DNA from: Epiperipatus broadwayi
Lineage: Eukaryota; Onychophora; Udeonychophora; Euonychophora; Peripatidae
Length of the DNA stretch: 64,000 bases
Assembly (NCBI GenBank): GCA_028023455.1
Contig: JAQFVV010006336.1
Coordinates: forward strand, 308,001-372,000
Direction: 5' to 3'
The notes beneath the pieces are model-generated. The model worked only from the letters and a program-made list of their open reading frames with translations. It made no database searches and was not told the DNA's origin. Of the stretch, positions 49,015-61,590 are shown one piece after another; within the stretch, counting starts at the first letter, position 1; each line of letters starts with the position of its first letter. The position numbers and the translations under genes are program-made.

Positions 49015-51000
49015 AAATCATCACCATCACTTTTTAATCATTATCATTCCACTTTAGGATGAATGTTTCACCAAGTTTAATCCTGTTGCTCTGATCCATA
49101 GCTTTTCTCCACATGACATCAGCATATTTTTCTACTTCATTCATTCATGTGCAGTTTATTTTTAGGCATTTTAGAATTTCCTGAAATATAGTATATGATT
49201 TTAACTTTTCACCTATTATCACATCTTTTAACAATTTGTCCAGTCCAGTTTTATTTTATTCTCTTAATTTTTTCAATGATCTCAACAATAACTGTTTGTG
49301 GTCTTGCACAAGTATTTTGGTTTAAATCCACCCTTGTTACTCCCAACATAATCTCTTCATGCTTCATAGAGTGATCTCAAGTTTCTGTATGGCTTTTCTG
49401 TTAGGTGTCCAAATGTCAGATCCATAAGTAAAACTTGGTAAAACACATCTTTTAAAAACTCTCTTTTTCCTAAATAAATAGGCATATTGCATTTCAATAG
49501 CAAGTTATTTCTTTAAAAATTGTTCCATCCAAGGTTAATTCTATCTGGATTAATAATCTAACCAAGATATTTAATATTTGCAATAATCCATAATCTAGTA
49601 CCATAAGATTCTATATACAAAGCTCATATTACAATAGTATAATTAATATTTATTTATGGTAACCTTAATTAAATTTTAGTTTGTATTTTGAATAAAGCTG
49701 TAAAAATATTTATAAAATTAATTCTAGAATATTTAAAATCTATTCTACATCGAGGAAAGTTTTTGAACATTAAGTTAATCTTTGATCGGATTTTTAGTGA
49801 AAATAAAAATGAAAAAAATTATTATGCTGTGTTAATGTTATATATATTTCTCTTCCCATTATATTTATATGGCATTAAACATTATATATATATATAATTT
49901 AATAACTGAAGCTAGATGGCACTAATATATTATGTTATTATTTATAATATTATCATCATTTTCAATCATTTACACTTTACAGTATGATGAAGATCTCTCT
50001 GAGTTTAATACATTTTCTCCAATCCATATATTTTATTTTTATATCAATTTAATAAATGTACCTATCATATATTGTCTCTTTGTAAGTCTTTTAAAATTTG
50101 TTGGATTTTATTTGTCCATCTACTGTTTTCTCTTTTAATGACAAGTTTATTTTAATTCTATTCCGATCTCTTAATTCTTTCATTGATATCAATGATATTA
50201 TCTTTTTTTCTTACCATGTATTTAATCTTCAAGATTTCCTTGTTAATCTCATCAGCTTTCCATAAATGATTTGAAGACTCTACATTGATCCTTTATTTAT
50301 TTGTATAAGGATCAAATTTATAAGAAATGTTAATATATACATTTGTTATGAACTTTTTTTTCCAAGCACATAAAAAACATATATTTAATATTGCTTATTT
50401 ATTTTTACCAAAAATACTTTATTCAAGTTTAATTTTATGATAAATATCATTTATATCCATCCATAACCTTAGTCTTATTCAAATATTTTTAGCTATTGAT
50501 TTTTTTAAATTTATTAATATCAAACTTTATTTTCTCTTTTTTTTTAAAAAAAAACAACTTTAGTATTATATTTAATCCTATTTTCTTATATTCATTTGAT
50601 AGCTTTAGTAAGCATTTTTAGAATCTCTGAAGGATTATTTGCAAATCAACCACATCTTAGTAAAATCTAGATGATTATAATAATTACTCTTTATTTTTAT
50701 TCATTACTTCCTATTAAAATACTTTATATTTTTGCAAAAAGATGTAGAGATGAAATAACACATAAAACTTAAAAATGATCATTCTTTTAGTATCCCGTGC
50801 ATTTTGTTAAATATTTTTTAGAAGTTGTCAATATTCTGGGTTAAGATTCGATGTACTAAGCTTTAATCACCACAGAAATCCATGTAGAGCTAAATATATT
50901 TAGTAGTCTACAAATTTTATGCAAAATATAATAACTCAATAATTTCTCTTAATATTGATGTGCGATTTATTGTTCTAAGATCAATTTTTAATACAGTTTT
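49015..51000 (-). mobile_element. RTE-type LINE remnant, copy 1 (minus strand)
   Basis: Reading the minus strand from 51000 down: 50780-50990 aligns with the RT finger/palm region of the second copy (57700-57850). 49250-49560 gives the RTE C-terminal block (YGSDIWTPNRKAIQKLE, like the common 'YGsEtWtLtk...qkLr'). 49030-49120 gives the terminal 'W/DRxxWKxLGExFIxxW' block (read here as NRIKLGETFILKWNDND). The 3' end, near 49015, is GTGATGGTGATGATT, the short GAT-type tail of RTE elements. Stops and frameshifts are everywhere. RTE elements encode an apurinic-type endonuclease and RT on one protein; no endonuclease part was recognised here. Identity comes from several conserved blocks in order. 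Confidence 0.7.
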
Positions 51001-54000
51001 TTTTTTTTTGAATTGTTAAAAGTCAAACTCTTTATAAATGACTTAAAATAAACTTAGTAAAAATCTTGCATAGAACTGATATATGTGCAATTTTTAATAT
51101 TTAATTTTTTCTAAATAACAATATCAATACATGTTTCAAATAATTTGATATTTCTCTATTATTTGCCACTTTATATATAGTTTTGAAACAGTTTTTCTTT
51201 CTAAATATTATTTTTCTTTATATATTATTTATTTTTTAGAATAGAAATAAATATATAAAAAACTGCCCTATATATATATTTCTTTCATGTAAAGAAGCTA
51301 AGATTAAAATTATACATTGATTACCTTGAAAAACAAACAAAGTAAAAGATATTAAAATCGTTTTTATAAAGATTATTAAACTTATTAGCCGACAGCAAAT
51401 CTCTAAGATGATTATTGATGTATTAAAACAGATAAAATAGAACAAAGGTAAAACGTAATATGAATAACTGCTTCAAAAGAAAACTAATTCAACAATGGAT
51501 TATAAGAAATAACACTTATGCGGTTGTAATAATTTTTTTTGTTAAATTAAAGTGTCTGTGTAATATATATCGATATAGTTATCACTGAAAAAATAACTAT
51601 CGTATAATTAATTTCCTGGGATATCTTACGACTTAATCATGGACTGAGCGTTTAGTTGTTTTATTCAATTAGCCTGATTAATAGGATGATCAAGTCATGT
51701 GAACTCCAAGACAATTAAATATAGCATTATTACTTTATTATTGTAAGTGAAAACATTTTTTTTTAAAAAGAGGTAATTTTAAACAAAAATATTATGTGTA
51801 ACAAAACAATTGGTCCTAGCTAAAAGAACATTTAACATAATAAAATCTGCAGCTCTACCATTGAACCAAATTATGTAGGGGACTTTAACGTGAAAATAAA
51901 AAACAGGAAAAAATGTTTTGTAGAACTGTTTTATCAAAATAATGTTCTTCACATTTTATTCTATAATAATTTGTTCGTTTTAGCATGCAATTTTTAAGAT
52001 CCTTAGTGTATAAACATCAAAACAAGATTTGCCCTGCTTGATTTAACTCTGGTGGTTATCTCAAAAGTTAAGATCAATTTTTAGCCCAGTAAAATTTAAA
52101 AAAATCTCAGTTTAATCAACAGAATGGAACTGATGTGTTTAATCACCATAGGGGTGATTGAATATAATCTAATCTCCTAAATCCAACTAACCATATAATT
52201 ATTTAATACAGTATAGAAAATATATGTGTAGGCAAAACTTGTTAATATATCATTTTCAAACTATGAATTATTAAGTGAATCAGAAATAAGTGTAAACATA
52301 TTAGTTTATTCTGAATTTTGGATTTAGTCTTTCATTAATATAAGGTTTACTAAGATATTAGTCCATGAATCCAAGTGCTGAATTCCAGGTGAGAAATTAA
52401 ACTATTTGATGTTGAATCAGAAATTTAAATACTGAATTATATTTTTACTTTTGCTACCAATTTTTTGCTATTTATTCCAGAGTTATTCATTTTCGAAAAG
52501 CTTTTTTAAATTGATTATCTCTTGAGGGAATATCAGTGACTAAACATAATATCAGTGATTAAATTTACTTACTGCATTTATAATTAGTGTTTTAAAAGAT
52601 ATTTTTTAATTAATAATTTATCCAAAATAAGAACAAAAAAAGTAAATATTATTTTTCAATAAAAAACATAAATAGAAAAAAAGAATTAAATTGGGAAGGT
52701 CATTTGGGGCTGAATAATTAATTAATAATTTGTTGAAAGAGACTATAGACAGTATGAAGCAAAGAAATAGAAGAAGTTGACTGACGATCATACACAAGAA
52801 AATAATCATTAGTTTTGAAAAAAAAAAGGGCAAAAAATGAAAAGCTTAAAAAAGATATTCAGTTGCTAAATTTATTCTGCCTTTTGGCCATTAATGAACT
52901 GTGATGATTATAATATTTATCAGTAAAATAATTTTACTATGTAAAAAAAAAGTTATAATCTCGTAATAAAGTCAGCTTCATATGCTGCAATTGGTAAGTG
53001 CAAGACATCAATTTTACAACTGAAGAGTAAGTTTTCTATTGATATTGTAGTTTGTAACATTGTGCAAGAATACTAAAGCATTACTTCTGATGCTAAAAAT
53101 AATCATTGTCTCAAAAAATTAGCAGAGATGTACTATATAGCAATTATAATGAAGATATTTCTGAATGTATTATGGCTTTTAAAAGAATCAAATAAAATTA
53201 CAAACAATTAAGTATAAAATATGTTCAACTAATTTTATGCATACATATCTAATTCTAACAGTTTAGATTCAGAGATAATTGCATCTTCCTATCTTAACGC
53301 AATAAGTATGGGTGGAAAAATAAAATATAACTTTTAAACAAATTCTACATGCAAATATATACATTTCATCGAATATTGTTGTTAAAAGTTTTTTTTTTAT
53401 AAAACCTATTTTGCAATTAATCTTGATACTTTTAGAAATCAAAGTAAAAAAAAAATCACCCAAATCACAGCTTACACAAATGCTTTTCAAAAGCAAATTT
53501 TATTTACATTATTCTAGTTATGCCACCTATTGTAAGCTTGAGTAATTATTAAATTCTGTAGTGTTTATCCAGTGTTGTTTTACCCATAATATAGTTTGGA
53601 CAATCGTTTCAATATTATTATGGCTAACTATTGAAAAAAGTTTTTAACATAAACTAATTAAAACTCAATCCTAAATTTATTTTATTTGGAGTGACAGAAT
53701 ATTTCATAAAAGATTAAAAAAAGTTGGCAAGGGATATAATTCAAAAAGTTGATAATAAAAAAGCTATATATTGTCTAAAAAGAAATATTTCAATAAAAAT
53801 ATAAGATTTTGTATTCTGTACTAAATTTTAATATTTAATTCTTGCAGAAAATTTTTGACACTTCACAGAATTACTGAAATGAACTATAAGAAAACATGAC
53901 ACATTTCATTTCATTCCTATTAATACACAGCAGATTAGTTGATAAATAAAAAAAGATGTTTTAGTAGATGATATTTAAGACTATACATATATTTAAATGA

Positions 54001-54001
54001 T
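51001..54001. other. AT-rich, nothing recognised
   Basis: Three kilobases with no frame worth calling, no shared repeat and no structured element. AT-rich throughout. Confidence 0.65.
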
Positions 54002-54269
54002 AAGTGTAATAATGCTAAAGGCTAAATGAGTTTATACGTAACCATTAGAAAACAGTCAACACTTAGACAATCACCTATAGATAACAATCAACAATCACAA
54101 ACTGTTGTCAAGGCAACCTCCTTTAGCAATAAAGGTCGAATCCCATTTTTATTTATGGTCTCATATATTTATATAGACACTAAAGATTGCAACTTGACCA
54201 CACAGATTGAAATTATTAATACAAAGAAGTTTATATAAACCTCCTTAAACAGGTAAATATGACCTGTTC

Positions 54270-54590
54270 TGAATGCAGACTAATAAATGGTCAATTATAA
54301 CATTACAAATTGCAATTTTCAAATTTCACCGAAAGTATTACTTAAATAATATGTGTAATAATGCTCAAGGTAAATGGCTTTTTAAGTAAACATTAAAAAT
54401 CAGTCAAGAGACAATCCCAATATAAATAACAATGGACAGTCACAAACAGTTGTTAAGGCAACTTTAGCCTTAAGCATTATTATACTTATTATGTAAGTAA
54501 TACTTTGGGTGCAATTTGAAAATTATAATAGCAATTTGTAATGTTATAATTGATTATTTATTAGTCTGCATTTAGAATAGTTTATATGGT
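54270..54590. mobile_element. Inner foldback MITE inserted in the left arm of the outer one
   Basis: The ends are inverted over about 90-110 bases: CTGAATGCAGACTAATAAATGGTCAATTATAACATTACAAATTGC on the left and GCAATTTGTAATGTTATAATTGATTATTTATTAGTCTGCATTTAG on the right. Its middle (54347-54465) is a direct repeat of 54002-54125 of the outer element (GTAATAATGCTnAAGG..., CACAAACWGTTGTYAAGGCAAC), so the two are relatives. It separates outer-arm sequence that is continuous in the right arm. Confidence 0.8.
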
Positions 54591-55049
54591 ACTTTGGTAT
54601 TAGAGCTGCAACATAGGGAAGATAGGAGGCCTTTTCATACCCACAATAAATGTGTAATGTCACAATGACATTAATTTGAAAGAAAATAATCCCTGCAAGT
54701 ACATGTGACAAAATGTGTTATTTTTTATCAATGTGATCTTTTTTTGTAATACTTCAATATTTTCAATTATTGTCGATTTCTTTTTGACAACAGCTATTCT
54801 GATTCATATACAATTGTATATTTTCAGTTTTCATTTCGTTTTTTTTTTTGGTTTAATTTGTTTATAAAAAAAGGTACATCTCTTAGCATTTCTGTTGAAA
54901 ATTCCAGCACACTATGCAATCATGTGCTACATTTTCGGAGGGAAAATTTTTAGTAGAGATCTCCATTTTCTGTGGTAATATAACATGTGAAATGCTTTGT
55001 TTCAAGTGACAATTCCTGTTATATATTACATGGTAAGTATTGTATGAGT

Positions 55050-55390
55050 ATATTTAATGTGTTTTTATAAATATTATTTAAAAATCAAAATCATTTATTG
55101 TTTGTTTAATAACAATTTTTTTTTGTGTAATGACGTCATTTCATTAAGATCGCAAATGACATTTTTTTTTGATTGGGAATGTCAGTCTTAAAACTTAATT
55201 GGTGTGAAAGTCATATGTATAGTTAATGTGTTTTTATAAGTACCATTTAAAAACAAAAATCATTCTCTATTTGATTGGTGCAGACTTAAAGTAACAATTT
55301 TTTTGTGCAATGCCATCATTTCATTAACATTTTTTTTTTGGTTTCAAATGTCATTCTTAAAAGTTGGTAGTGTTCAAGTCATACATACAT
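55050..55390 (+). repeat. Two tandem units of about 170 bp
   Basis: Unit A (about 55050-55220) and unit B (about 55221-55390) share TTAATGTGTTTTTATAA, AACAATTTTTTTGTG, ATTTCATTAA and TGTCATTCTTAAAA blocks. Unit A contains a perfect TGACGTCA (about 55131-55138) not kept in B (TGCCATCA). Confidence 0.8.
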
Positions 55391-55920
55391 ATTTAAATGC
55401 CTTATTCAAAATCATACATTACTTATTGAAAATGATAAATGTTTATTATGTTTTTACTTTTAGTTATTTTTAGTCCTGCAATATGGAGCATGTATTAGAT
55501 CTATTGCCCCCTTTTTACATTCATATCACCCCCCCCCCCCAATAACTTTGTAAATCTTGTCAAAAAAGTCACATACAATATCTGTGTACATGTTATTTTA
55601 ATCAGATCCCAATTACAAAGTTATCAGCAGATTGATATGAATGTGAACAGGTGCAGCAGGTTTAATATATGTTCTGTGTTGCAGCTCTAATACCAATGTA
55701 CTGCTCATATTTATCTGTTTAAGGAAGTTTATTAAAACTTCTTTGTATCAATAATTTCAGTCTCTGTGGTCAAGTTGTAATTTTTAATGTCTATATAAAT
55801 ATATGGGACCATAAATAAAGATGGGATTTCACCTTATTGTTAAAAGGAGATTGCATTGACGTTTATGATTGTTGATTATTTATATTGGTATTGTCTAAGT
55901 GTTGACTGGTTTCTGTATAT

Positions 55921-56399
55921 ATATATATATATATACATATACAGATACCAGTATATATATATATATAGTATATATATATATATATATATAATACTGTACT
56001 CTTGATGCAGTAGCCCTTATTGAATAATGATTTTTTTCAGATTGTTAGTATTATAATAATTCATTAATCTATTTAATCATCATAAACTTTCTATGATATA
56101 AAAGCATACATATACTTCTGAAAATTTGAGATATTAAATATCATTAAATATCAATACTTTTGGATATTCGCACATATATTTTGTATATTGCATTTATTTT
56201 TAATAACAATTAAAACTTCCTAATATATATATATATATAATACTGTATTATATAAAAAAATACAAAGATTAGTCTTTCACCAGTTTTATTAAGGATAAAT
56301 ATTGAATACAGTCCTGTAACTATTAATATGTATATCCTTATTAAGAATTTAGGTTAGATTATTTAGTGATATGCTTCTCCCTTTCACCAATGACTTTTC
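55921..56399. other. (AT)n-rich DNA, nothing recognised
   Basis: (AT)n tracts with GTATATATAC variants at 55916-55992 and 56223-56240, then AT-rich DNA. Confidence 0.75.
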
Positions 56400-58110
56400 A
56401 TAATTTTATCATTATTTTCAAATATTATTTAACTCATTGCAGAAAAAGAATGTTCTCAGTTTAATCCAATTTCCGTAATTCAGTTTTTTTCTTATTACTC
56501 AAGCATATTTCCTTATTTTATCCATTCATTTTATTTACATGGGTACTTTTTTGGTTTATTATAATTTTTTGATAACTAGTTTAAAATTTTAACTTTTCAA
56601 TTTATTATTATATTTTTTAAAAACATGACCAACCCAATTCAATTTCATCTCCTTACCTGTTGTTCTCTTACCTATATATTTTGATCTTTCTTACTTTTAT
56701 TTTTTTTGTGTGGCCTGAAGTTTCAGTATTGTTAATCTACTAACTCAGTACAAGTCTCAGATCTATACACAGTCAGTTCCAGAAAGAAAGTAAGTGATTC
56801 TCCAATTTACCACTAGCATTATCTGTGAATCAATGCATGTGTTATGTATTAACACAATTTAGTTTTTTACCATAAAAAAATTAAAGCCATAGTGTGTCTG
56901 GATTGTGAATTATAACATGAAATGTAACAGTACATTTTATATCTTAAACTGCAATAGCACAACATGCTAATATTAAATTTCATTATAAATTAGCAAAATT
57001 GCTAGTAAAATGTTTGAAATAATTTAAAGTGAATATAGTCAGGAAGCCATGAGTTGCAATAAAATTTTTAAGCCATTTGGAAGATTTTATGCTGGTAATG
57101 AGAACATATACAAAGGTGCTAAACACACTGTCAAATTTTAGGTCATACCTGATGTTACAGAGTGCCTTAAATATTTGTGGTTAATAGCTAAATTATGACA
57201 TTACATAATACATGTGTAATTTAGAGATGGTGCTACAGAAAGTTTGTAAAAAGAATCAGGTATTCTATTGGGACTTACTGTATATGGCAGCAATAGAAAA
57301 AAAAAACTCTCATTTTTACAAATACATAGGCATATTAACTTTTAATTTAATTTTTTTTTTACTAAAATAATTCAATCTATGTTTAATTCTCTAATTAATT
57401 TCATTCACTATGTTTCATCTATATTTTTAATTCAGCCAATTTGTTGGCAGTTGTTAATTTTTAATTTACATTTCTCAATCTTATTTTTTTTTTGAAAAGA
57501 TATTAAACATTACTTTAAACTTTTTAGCATTAAACTCTGCAAAATTATTTTCAAAACCTATCACATTTCATTTACATAATCATTTATTTATATACCATTT
57601 GCTTCTCATTTTAATCCATACTATAATTCCTATAAGATTGTTATAAGAAATTATGGATCTATGAAATCATTCCATTGAACACCCTTATCAGTGTTAATCA
57701 TTGCTATTGCATTTTGAAAAAACATTTTTCAGAATTTGTCAATATCCTTGATCTATGTCTTGAAATTTCAAAACTTGTATCACTGCAGAAATTCTTATAG
57801 AATTATATATATTTTTTACAAACAATAATCCCATTGCAAAATAACTTATAATCATCAGTTCTTTTTATAATTTTTATTCATAATTTGGGAATGATCTTCT
57901 GTGTTACAATCTCTTTTAAGTTCAGTTTATTCTTTTAATTGGTTTGAATCCAAATTTCTTTGAAGTTGATTTGAAATACCCTTAGTAATATTTTATAGAA
58001 CTGACAAAAGAATGATAGATTTGTAATTTCTAATAACTTTTCTTTTATCTTTTTTAAATTTCAATATCTCTATTGCATTATTCCAGTCATCTGAAACATG
58101 TTTATTATTT
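56400..58110 (-). mobile_element. RTE-type LINE remnant, copy 2 (minus strand)
   Basis: Reading the minus strand from 58110 down gives the conserved RTE order. SDDWNNAIEILKFKKDKRK and NYKSIILLSVL correspond to 'PedWknaiivLihKKGdk...NYRpIsLLs'. Then come ISNQLQRNLDSNQ (like 'nRi...LdenQ'), a 'dHiqtl.q' stretch, and a 'kGVRQGDtiSPkLFt' region degraded to GVQWNDFIDP, followed by EANGIXINDYVNEM. Near 56620-56655 GKEMKLNWVGHVFKK matches the C-terminal 'kLkWnWaGHvaRr' block, and the last recognisable block lies near 56440. Many stops and frameshifts. The catalytic FADD box could not be read with confidence. Copy 1 at 49015-51000 is homologous. Confidence 0.75.
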
Positions 58111-60116
58111 GAACATTTGGTATACAGCTTCAATAATAGTTTATTTTTTTCATTTGTTTCTTTTTAAGATATCAAAAAAAAATTCATCATTTACTATTCT
58201 TCATAATTGCTGTGTGCATCAGGGCATATACATACCAGCTGGCTCAGAGTTAAATAACCAAACAATAACATAAAAATAAATGTATTTATTATATTCATTA
58301 TATATATACCTGGGTCTCAGTTTATGCAGAAAATCCACATTAAAAAAAATCACACAAAAAATACACTTAACTTACTTTGAAAAATGGGGGAAAGGTTCTG
58401 TAATTTTCAGAAATTGCATAAAAGCAAAACAACAAGGAAAAATTACTTTAAAATTTGTATAAAAAATAAGAAAATAAAGTATGACTAATAAAAAAATCCA
58501 AATATTTGAAAAAAATTGATATAAGGCAAATTTAAAGAACCCTTCATAATTTTATCTAGATAATAGAAATCATCAACCTATAAAAAGATAAAATAAAGGT
58601 ATTGATTAATTAATTGCCATTAAATTATCCGGTTACTAAATATTTTATTTCTGCTGAACTTATTGCACACAACTGCCATGTCTCAAAACTTATAAGGTTA
58701 ATTAGTTTCATATTTCTAACTGCTCTACTAAGCCTGGACAGTATTATGTAAGCTACTCATAACACAAATTTGTGAATTAATTGACCAACTTCATTATTTA
58801 GGCAGCAAAGTTACTTTGATCCTTACTGACTTGCGTTTCCCAATTTACTGCATTATTGTCGATTGAATAGCTCAAAATAAGTTTTTGAGTTTTTATAAAT
58901 AAACATTATTGATTGGTTATTATAAAAATATATAATTTTAACTTTATCAAAACTTCTCAATCAATATTTCATATTATAGTTATAGGAGTATGAACTAATA
59001 GAGAATGTTTCAAAATGGTTTAAAATGAAAAGTTTAAAACAATTAGATTAGTTTATATCACATAATATCATTAAAACATTTACAATTAATGAAATTAACT
59101 CAGTCAGTACTATATTAAATTATATTTTTGTTGTAAAATTTCTTTTGGTTTCTAAAAATCAAATGTTAATAATTAATTGCTACATATCCAAAATAAATTA
59201 AAAGATTTTTCTTAAAGCATTCTGCTACTTTGTAAGAATTTTAATTGAAATATTTTTTGATCTTATTAATCATTAGAACACTAAACAAGGAATATGAGAT
59301 ATGCTTCAACAGGTGAGAGTGTTATTATTTGTTTAACTTAATTTAATAAATATTTATATATGTTAAAAAAATTATTTATAAGAATTACTGTGATGAGGAT
59401 TAGAATAAAAACAATAGGAGCAAAAGGCTACAATTTTTATTAAAAGCAAAATAGTACTTCAGGAAAGATTAGTAAGTTAAAAAACCATAAAAGATAATCT
59501 GTTTGTACTGCCATCTTATCCCATTGATTAACTGCTATTAGATTTATTTTTCTGTATTTGTTTATGTAGACAAAAATGTTGTTAATAAAATAAATAAAGG
59601 CATGTTGTTAGATATGTTTTCCTGGTAATCATTTAGTAGATGCTCACAGACATTTATTGACACTTAAAGAAGCCACTGAACAGTCTGCAAACACTACTGA
59701 AGATATTAAGCAATTATTTGATGCCTAATTTAGAATGAAGACATTGTTTTGCAGATTTTGGATAATCAACAGTCAGAAAAAAATTGATCATTTCTTTTTC
59801 AATAAATTTGTTGTTCAAATTTATATATTAATTTGCAGATTTCAGTGAAAAAATAGTAATGAAGAAATAGTGATTATCTATTTTCCTCAGCACTAACATC
59901 TCAAAAAATAGTAGCTATTATTTTTTTTGTTCAATTAAGTTTTTTTAAAACCACTTGTATTATTCTGACAAAACATAAACACAAAATGATTATTTTAACT
60001 TTCATTTCTTTGCAAAAAATTACATCTAACCACTGTTATGTTTCTTATTTAGATTTCTTTACATATAAGAAAAAAACTGTTTGACACTTTAAATGTCACT
60101 TCTCTAATGTAGTATT
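58111..60116. other. AT-rich, nothing recognised
   Basis: No supported frame or repeat; a small (AT) tract near 58300. Confidence 0.65.
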
Positions 60117-60645
60117 TAATTGTTAATTAGAGAAGATATTAATTAGTATTAAAGTTTATCGGCTTAACGTTTTCGAGGATCCATGCCTCATATTCATAGC
60201 CTTCAAAAAATGTATAATAAAATATGCAAATACAAATATTCAAATAAGCTAGTATTACGTAGCCCATTTCTTCGAGATCTCGAAGCAAGTATCCTTTCTA
60301 TTAATGGCATGGATGTTTCCATTGATGTAAAATGCCTCCTTTATTTTTCTTTTGTGATCATTTGATTCTGAGCACAATATTATGGGATTGGCGGGTGTGA
60401 AGTTGTGTCCAGATTGTTTAGCATGCTCCAAGAATACAGAGGACGTGTTGCTGTTTTTCTGAGCTCTGTTAAATGTGTAAATATGTTGACCCAGTCTAGT
60501 ATTGATTGTAGCTTTCGTTTCACCATAATATATAGCATATTTTATTATACATTTTATGAAGGCTATGAATATGAGGCATGGATCCTCGAAAACGTTAAGC
60601 CGATAAACTTTAATACTAATTAATATCTTCTCTAATTAACAATTA
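60117..60645. repeat. 111-bp inverted repeat enclosing a GIY-YIG frame
   Basis: 60117-60227 and 60535-60645 are inverted copies over 111 bases with about one mismatch (CTTCAAAAAATG against CTTCATAAAATG). They include TATCGGCTTAACGTTTTCGAGGATCCATGCC, separated by 307 bases. Weaker inverted similarity continues outward (ACTTCTC...ATGTA on both sides). The enclosed DNA has clearly higher G+C than its surroundings. The high arm identity points to a recent or recombined origin. A snap-back (template-switch) insertion of a Penelope-like end, or a MITE that took up a coding piece, would both look like this. Confidence 0.9.
60255..60599 (-). CDS. GIY-YIG endonuclease domain fragment of a Penelope-like type, open frame
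   Basis: On the minus strand the frame is open for about 115 codons from inside the right inverted repeat to TAA at 60255-60257. The core reads AIYYGETKATINTRLGQH, i.e. the second half of the GIY-YIG signature (Y-x-G-E/T) followed by the catalytic Arg and a His. NTSSVFLEHAKQSGHNF then matches the 'SAL..H....GH.f/id' block seen after the nuclease core in Penelope-like elements (and in the 26 kb copy: SSALYVHEKDTGHTIDF). The C-terminal KRKIKEAFYINGN matches 'R..KEslyI'. It ends WAT-stop, short of a full tail. Protein identity to the 26 kb element is low, so it is another family. The frame has no stops and more balanced codons than anything nearby. No start codon or RT accompanies it, so it is a fragment, but a well-kept one. 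Confidence 0.75.
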   Translation of the reverse strand, partial: LNVFEDPCLIFIAFIKCIIKYAIYYGETKATINTRLGQHIYTFNRAQKNSNTSSVFLEHAKQSGHNFTPANPIILCSESNDHKRKIKEAFYINGNIHAINRKDTCFEISKKWAT

Positions 60646-60885
60646 TATATTTTACATATAGTGAGAAGTAAAGCTATATTTATTACTAATGTAGTATTGT
60701 TTTAGTTTGGCCAATAAAGAAATTGAATTTTTTTTTGATTTTAGTTTTTCTTTCCGGTCACAAAAATTTCCATGTACCAATTATTGATACTCGTCACCTA
60801 TGTAAGCATGAAAAATATCTAGCAAAAGCTTGCCCTGAAAGTGATACTAAATCCTCAAAAATTTGTTCAAACTAATAAAATCTAG

Positions 60886-60989
60886 TCAAGCGTTGGTGGT
60901 CAAGAGATCAGCACAGCTGCCTTACAAACAGTTGTCCTGGGTTAGCAGGTTCACTTCCCGGCCAATGGTATGACACATGGAAAAAAAAT
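60886..60989 (+). mobile_element. tRNA-derived SINE (104 bp) with 13-bp target-site duplication
   Basis: The body reads TCAAGCGTTGGTGGTCAAGAGATCAGC..., with an A-box-like TGGTCAAGAGATCA near the start and a B box GGTTCACTTCC near 60949-60959. A stem CAGCTG...CAGTTG sits where a tRNA anticodon arm would be. It ends in A8 and T. The perfect duplication TAATAAAATCTAG occurs at 60873-60885 and 60990-61002, as left by LINE-driven retrotransposition. The element is very short, little more than a tRNA-like head and an A-rich tail, so it could also be called a tRNA retropseudogene. The older copy at 5719-5794 argues for a family. The likely driver is one of the LINE families. Confidence 0.88.
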
Positions 60990-61002
60990 TAATAAAATCT
61001 AG

Positions 61003-61590
61003 CATGTCACTTGAGCATAACAAAAAATTGTGGTGATAAATTTCACTGTAATCTTTTATTTTTTTAAAAAATTACTTTGTACAACTCATTTCATTTTTTT
61101 TTCATGTTTGTTTGTTTAAATTCTTTGTACAATTAATTCATCTTTTTTCCTTTTTATTTATTTGTAATTTGTAATTTTAATTTTATTTAAAAAAATTAAT
61201 TTATACAAGAAAATTCATATTTCTACAACTAATTAGTATAATTTTTTTTTTGTTTATTTGTTTAATTAAATTTCTAAATTTTTTAGCCATCTGATAATTG
61301 TATCATTTCTGAGAAAATTAGAAGTAATATATTTTATTTAATTTTGTTTATATAATACACATTATTATTAACATCATTAGTGGGAGTGTGTAGGAAAAAC
61401 TTAATATTGCTTAGCAAAGTAAATTGATATTTAATTGATTTGTATTTTATTTTTCCATTTAAGACTTGGTATTTTTATAATAATTTCATGGCTCTCTCAA
61501 ATGTCACTAAATGTCTCTTAGCACATACTAAATGATTATTCTTTTTTATTAGATTTATTAACTTTTTAAAAATAAGTTGGTCTCTAGTTT
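61003..61590. other. AT-rich, nothing recognised
   Basis: Rich in T runs; ATTAATTCATTTTT-like blocks recur loosely at 61030-61240, but no clear repeat unit or frame. Confidence 0.6.

Larger units (their letters stand above)
54002..55920. repeat. Nested foldback element complex
   Basis: The outer arms are inverted copies: 54040-54265 pairs with 55705-55915 (shared blocks include CAGTCAACACTTAGACAAT, ATTTATGGTCYCATATATTTATATAGACA and CTTGACCACA), and 54598-54620 (GTATTAGAGCTGCAACA) pairs with 55672-55700. A second foldback, about 54270-54590, interrupts the left arm. Between the outer arms are two direct repeats (55050-55390) and an internal hairpin (55475-55530 with 55635-55690). No coding capacity. 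This looks like MITE-type DNA in which one related foldback has landed inside another. Confidence 0.85.

Noticed and set aside
60900-60985. Functional tRNA gene
   Set aside because: A and B boxes are present but the acceptor and T stems do not pair, and the 13-bp flanking duplication shows a retroposed SINE.
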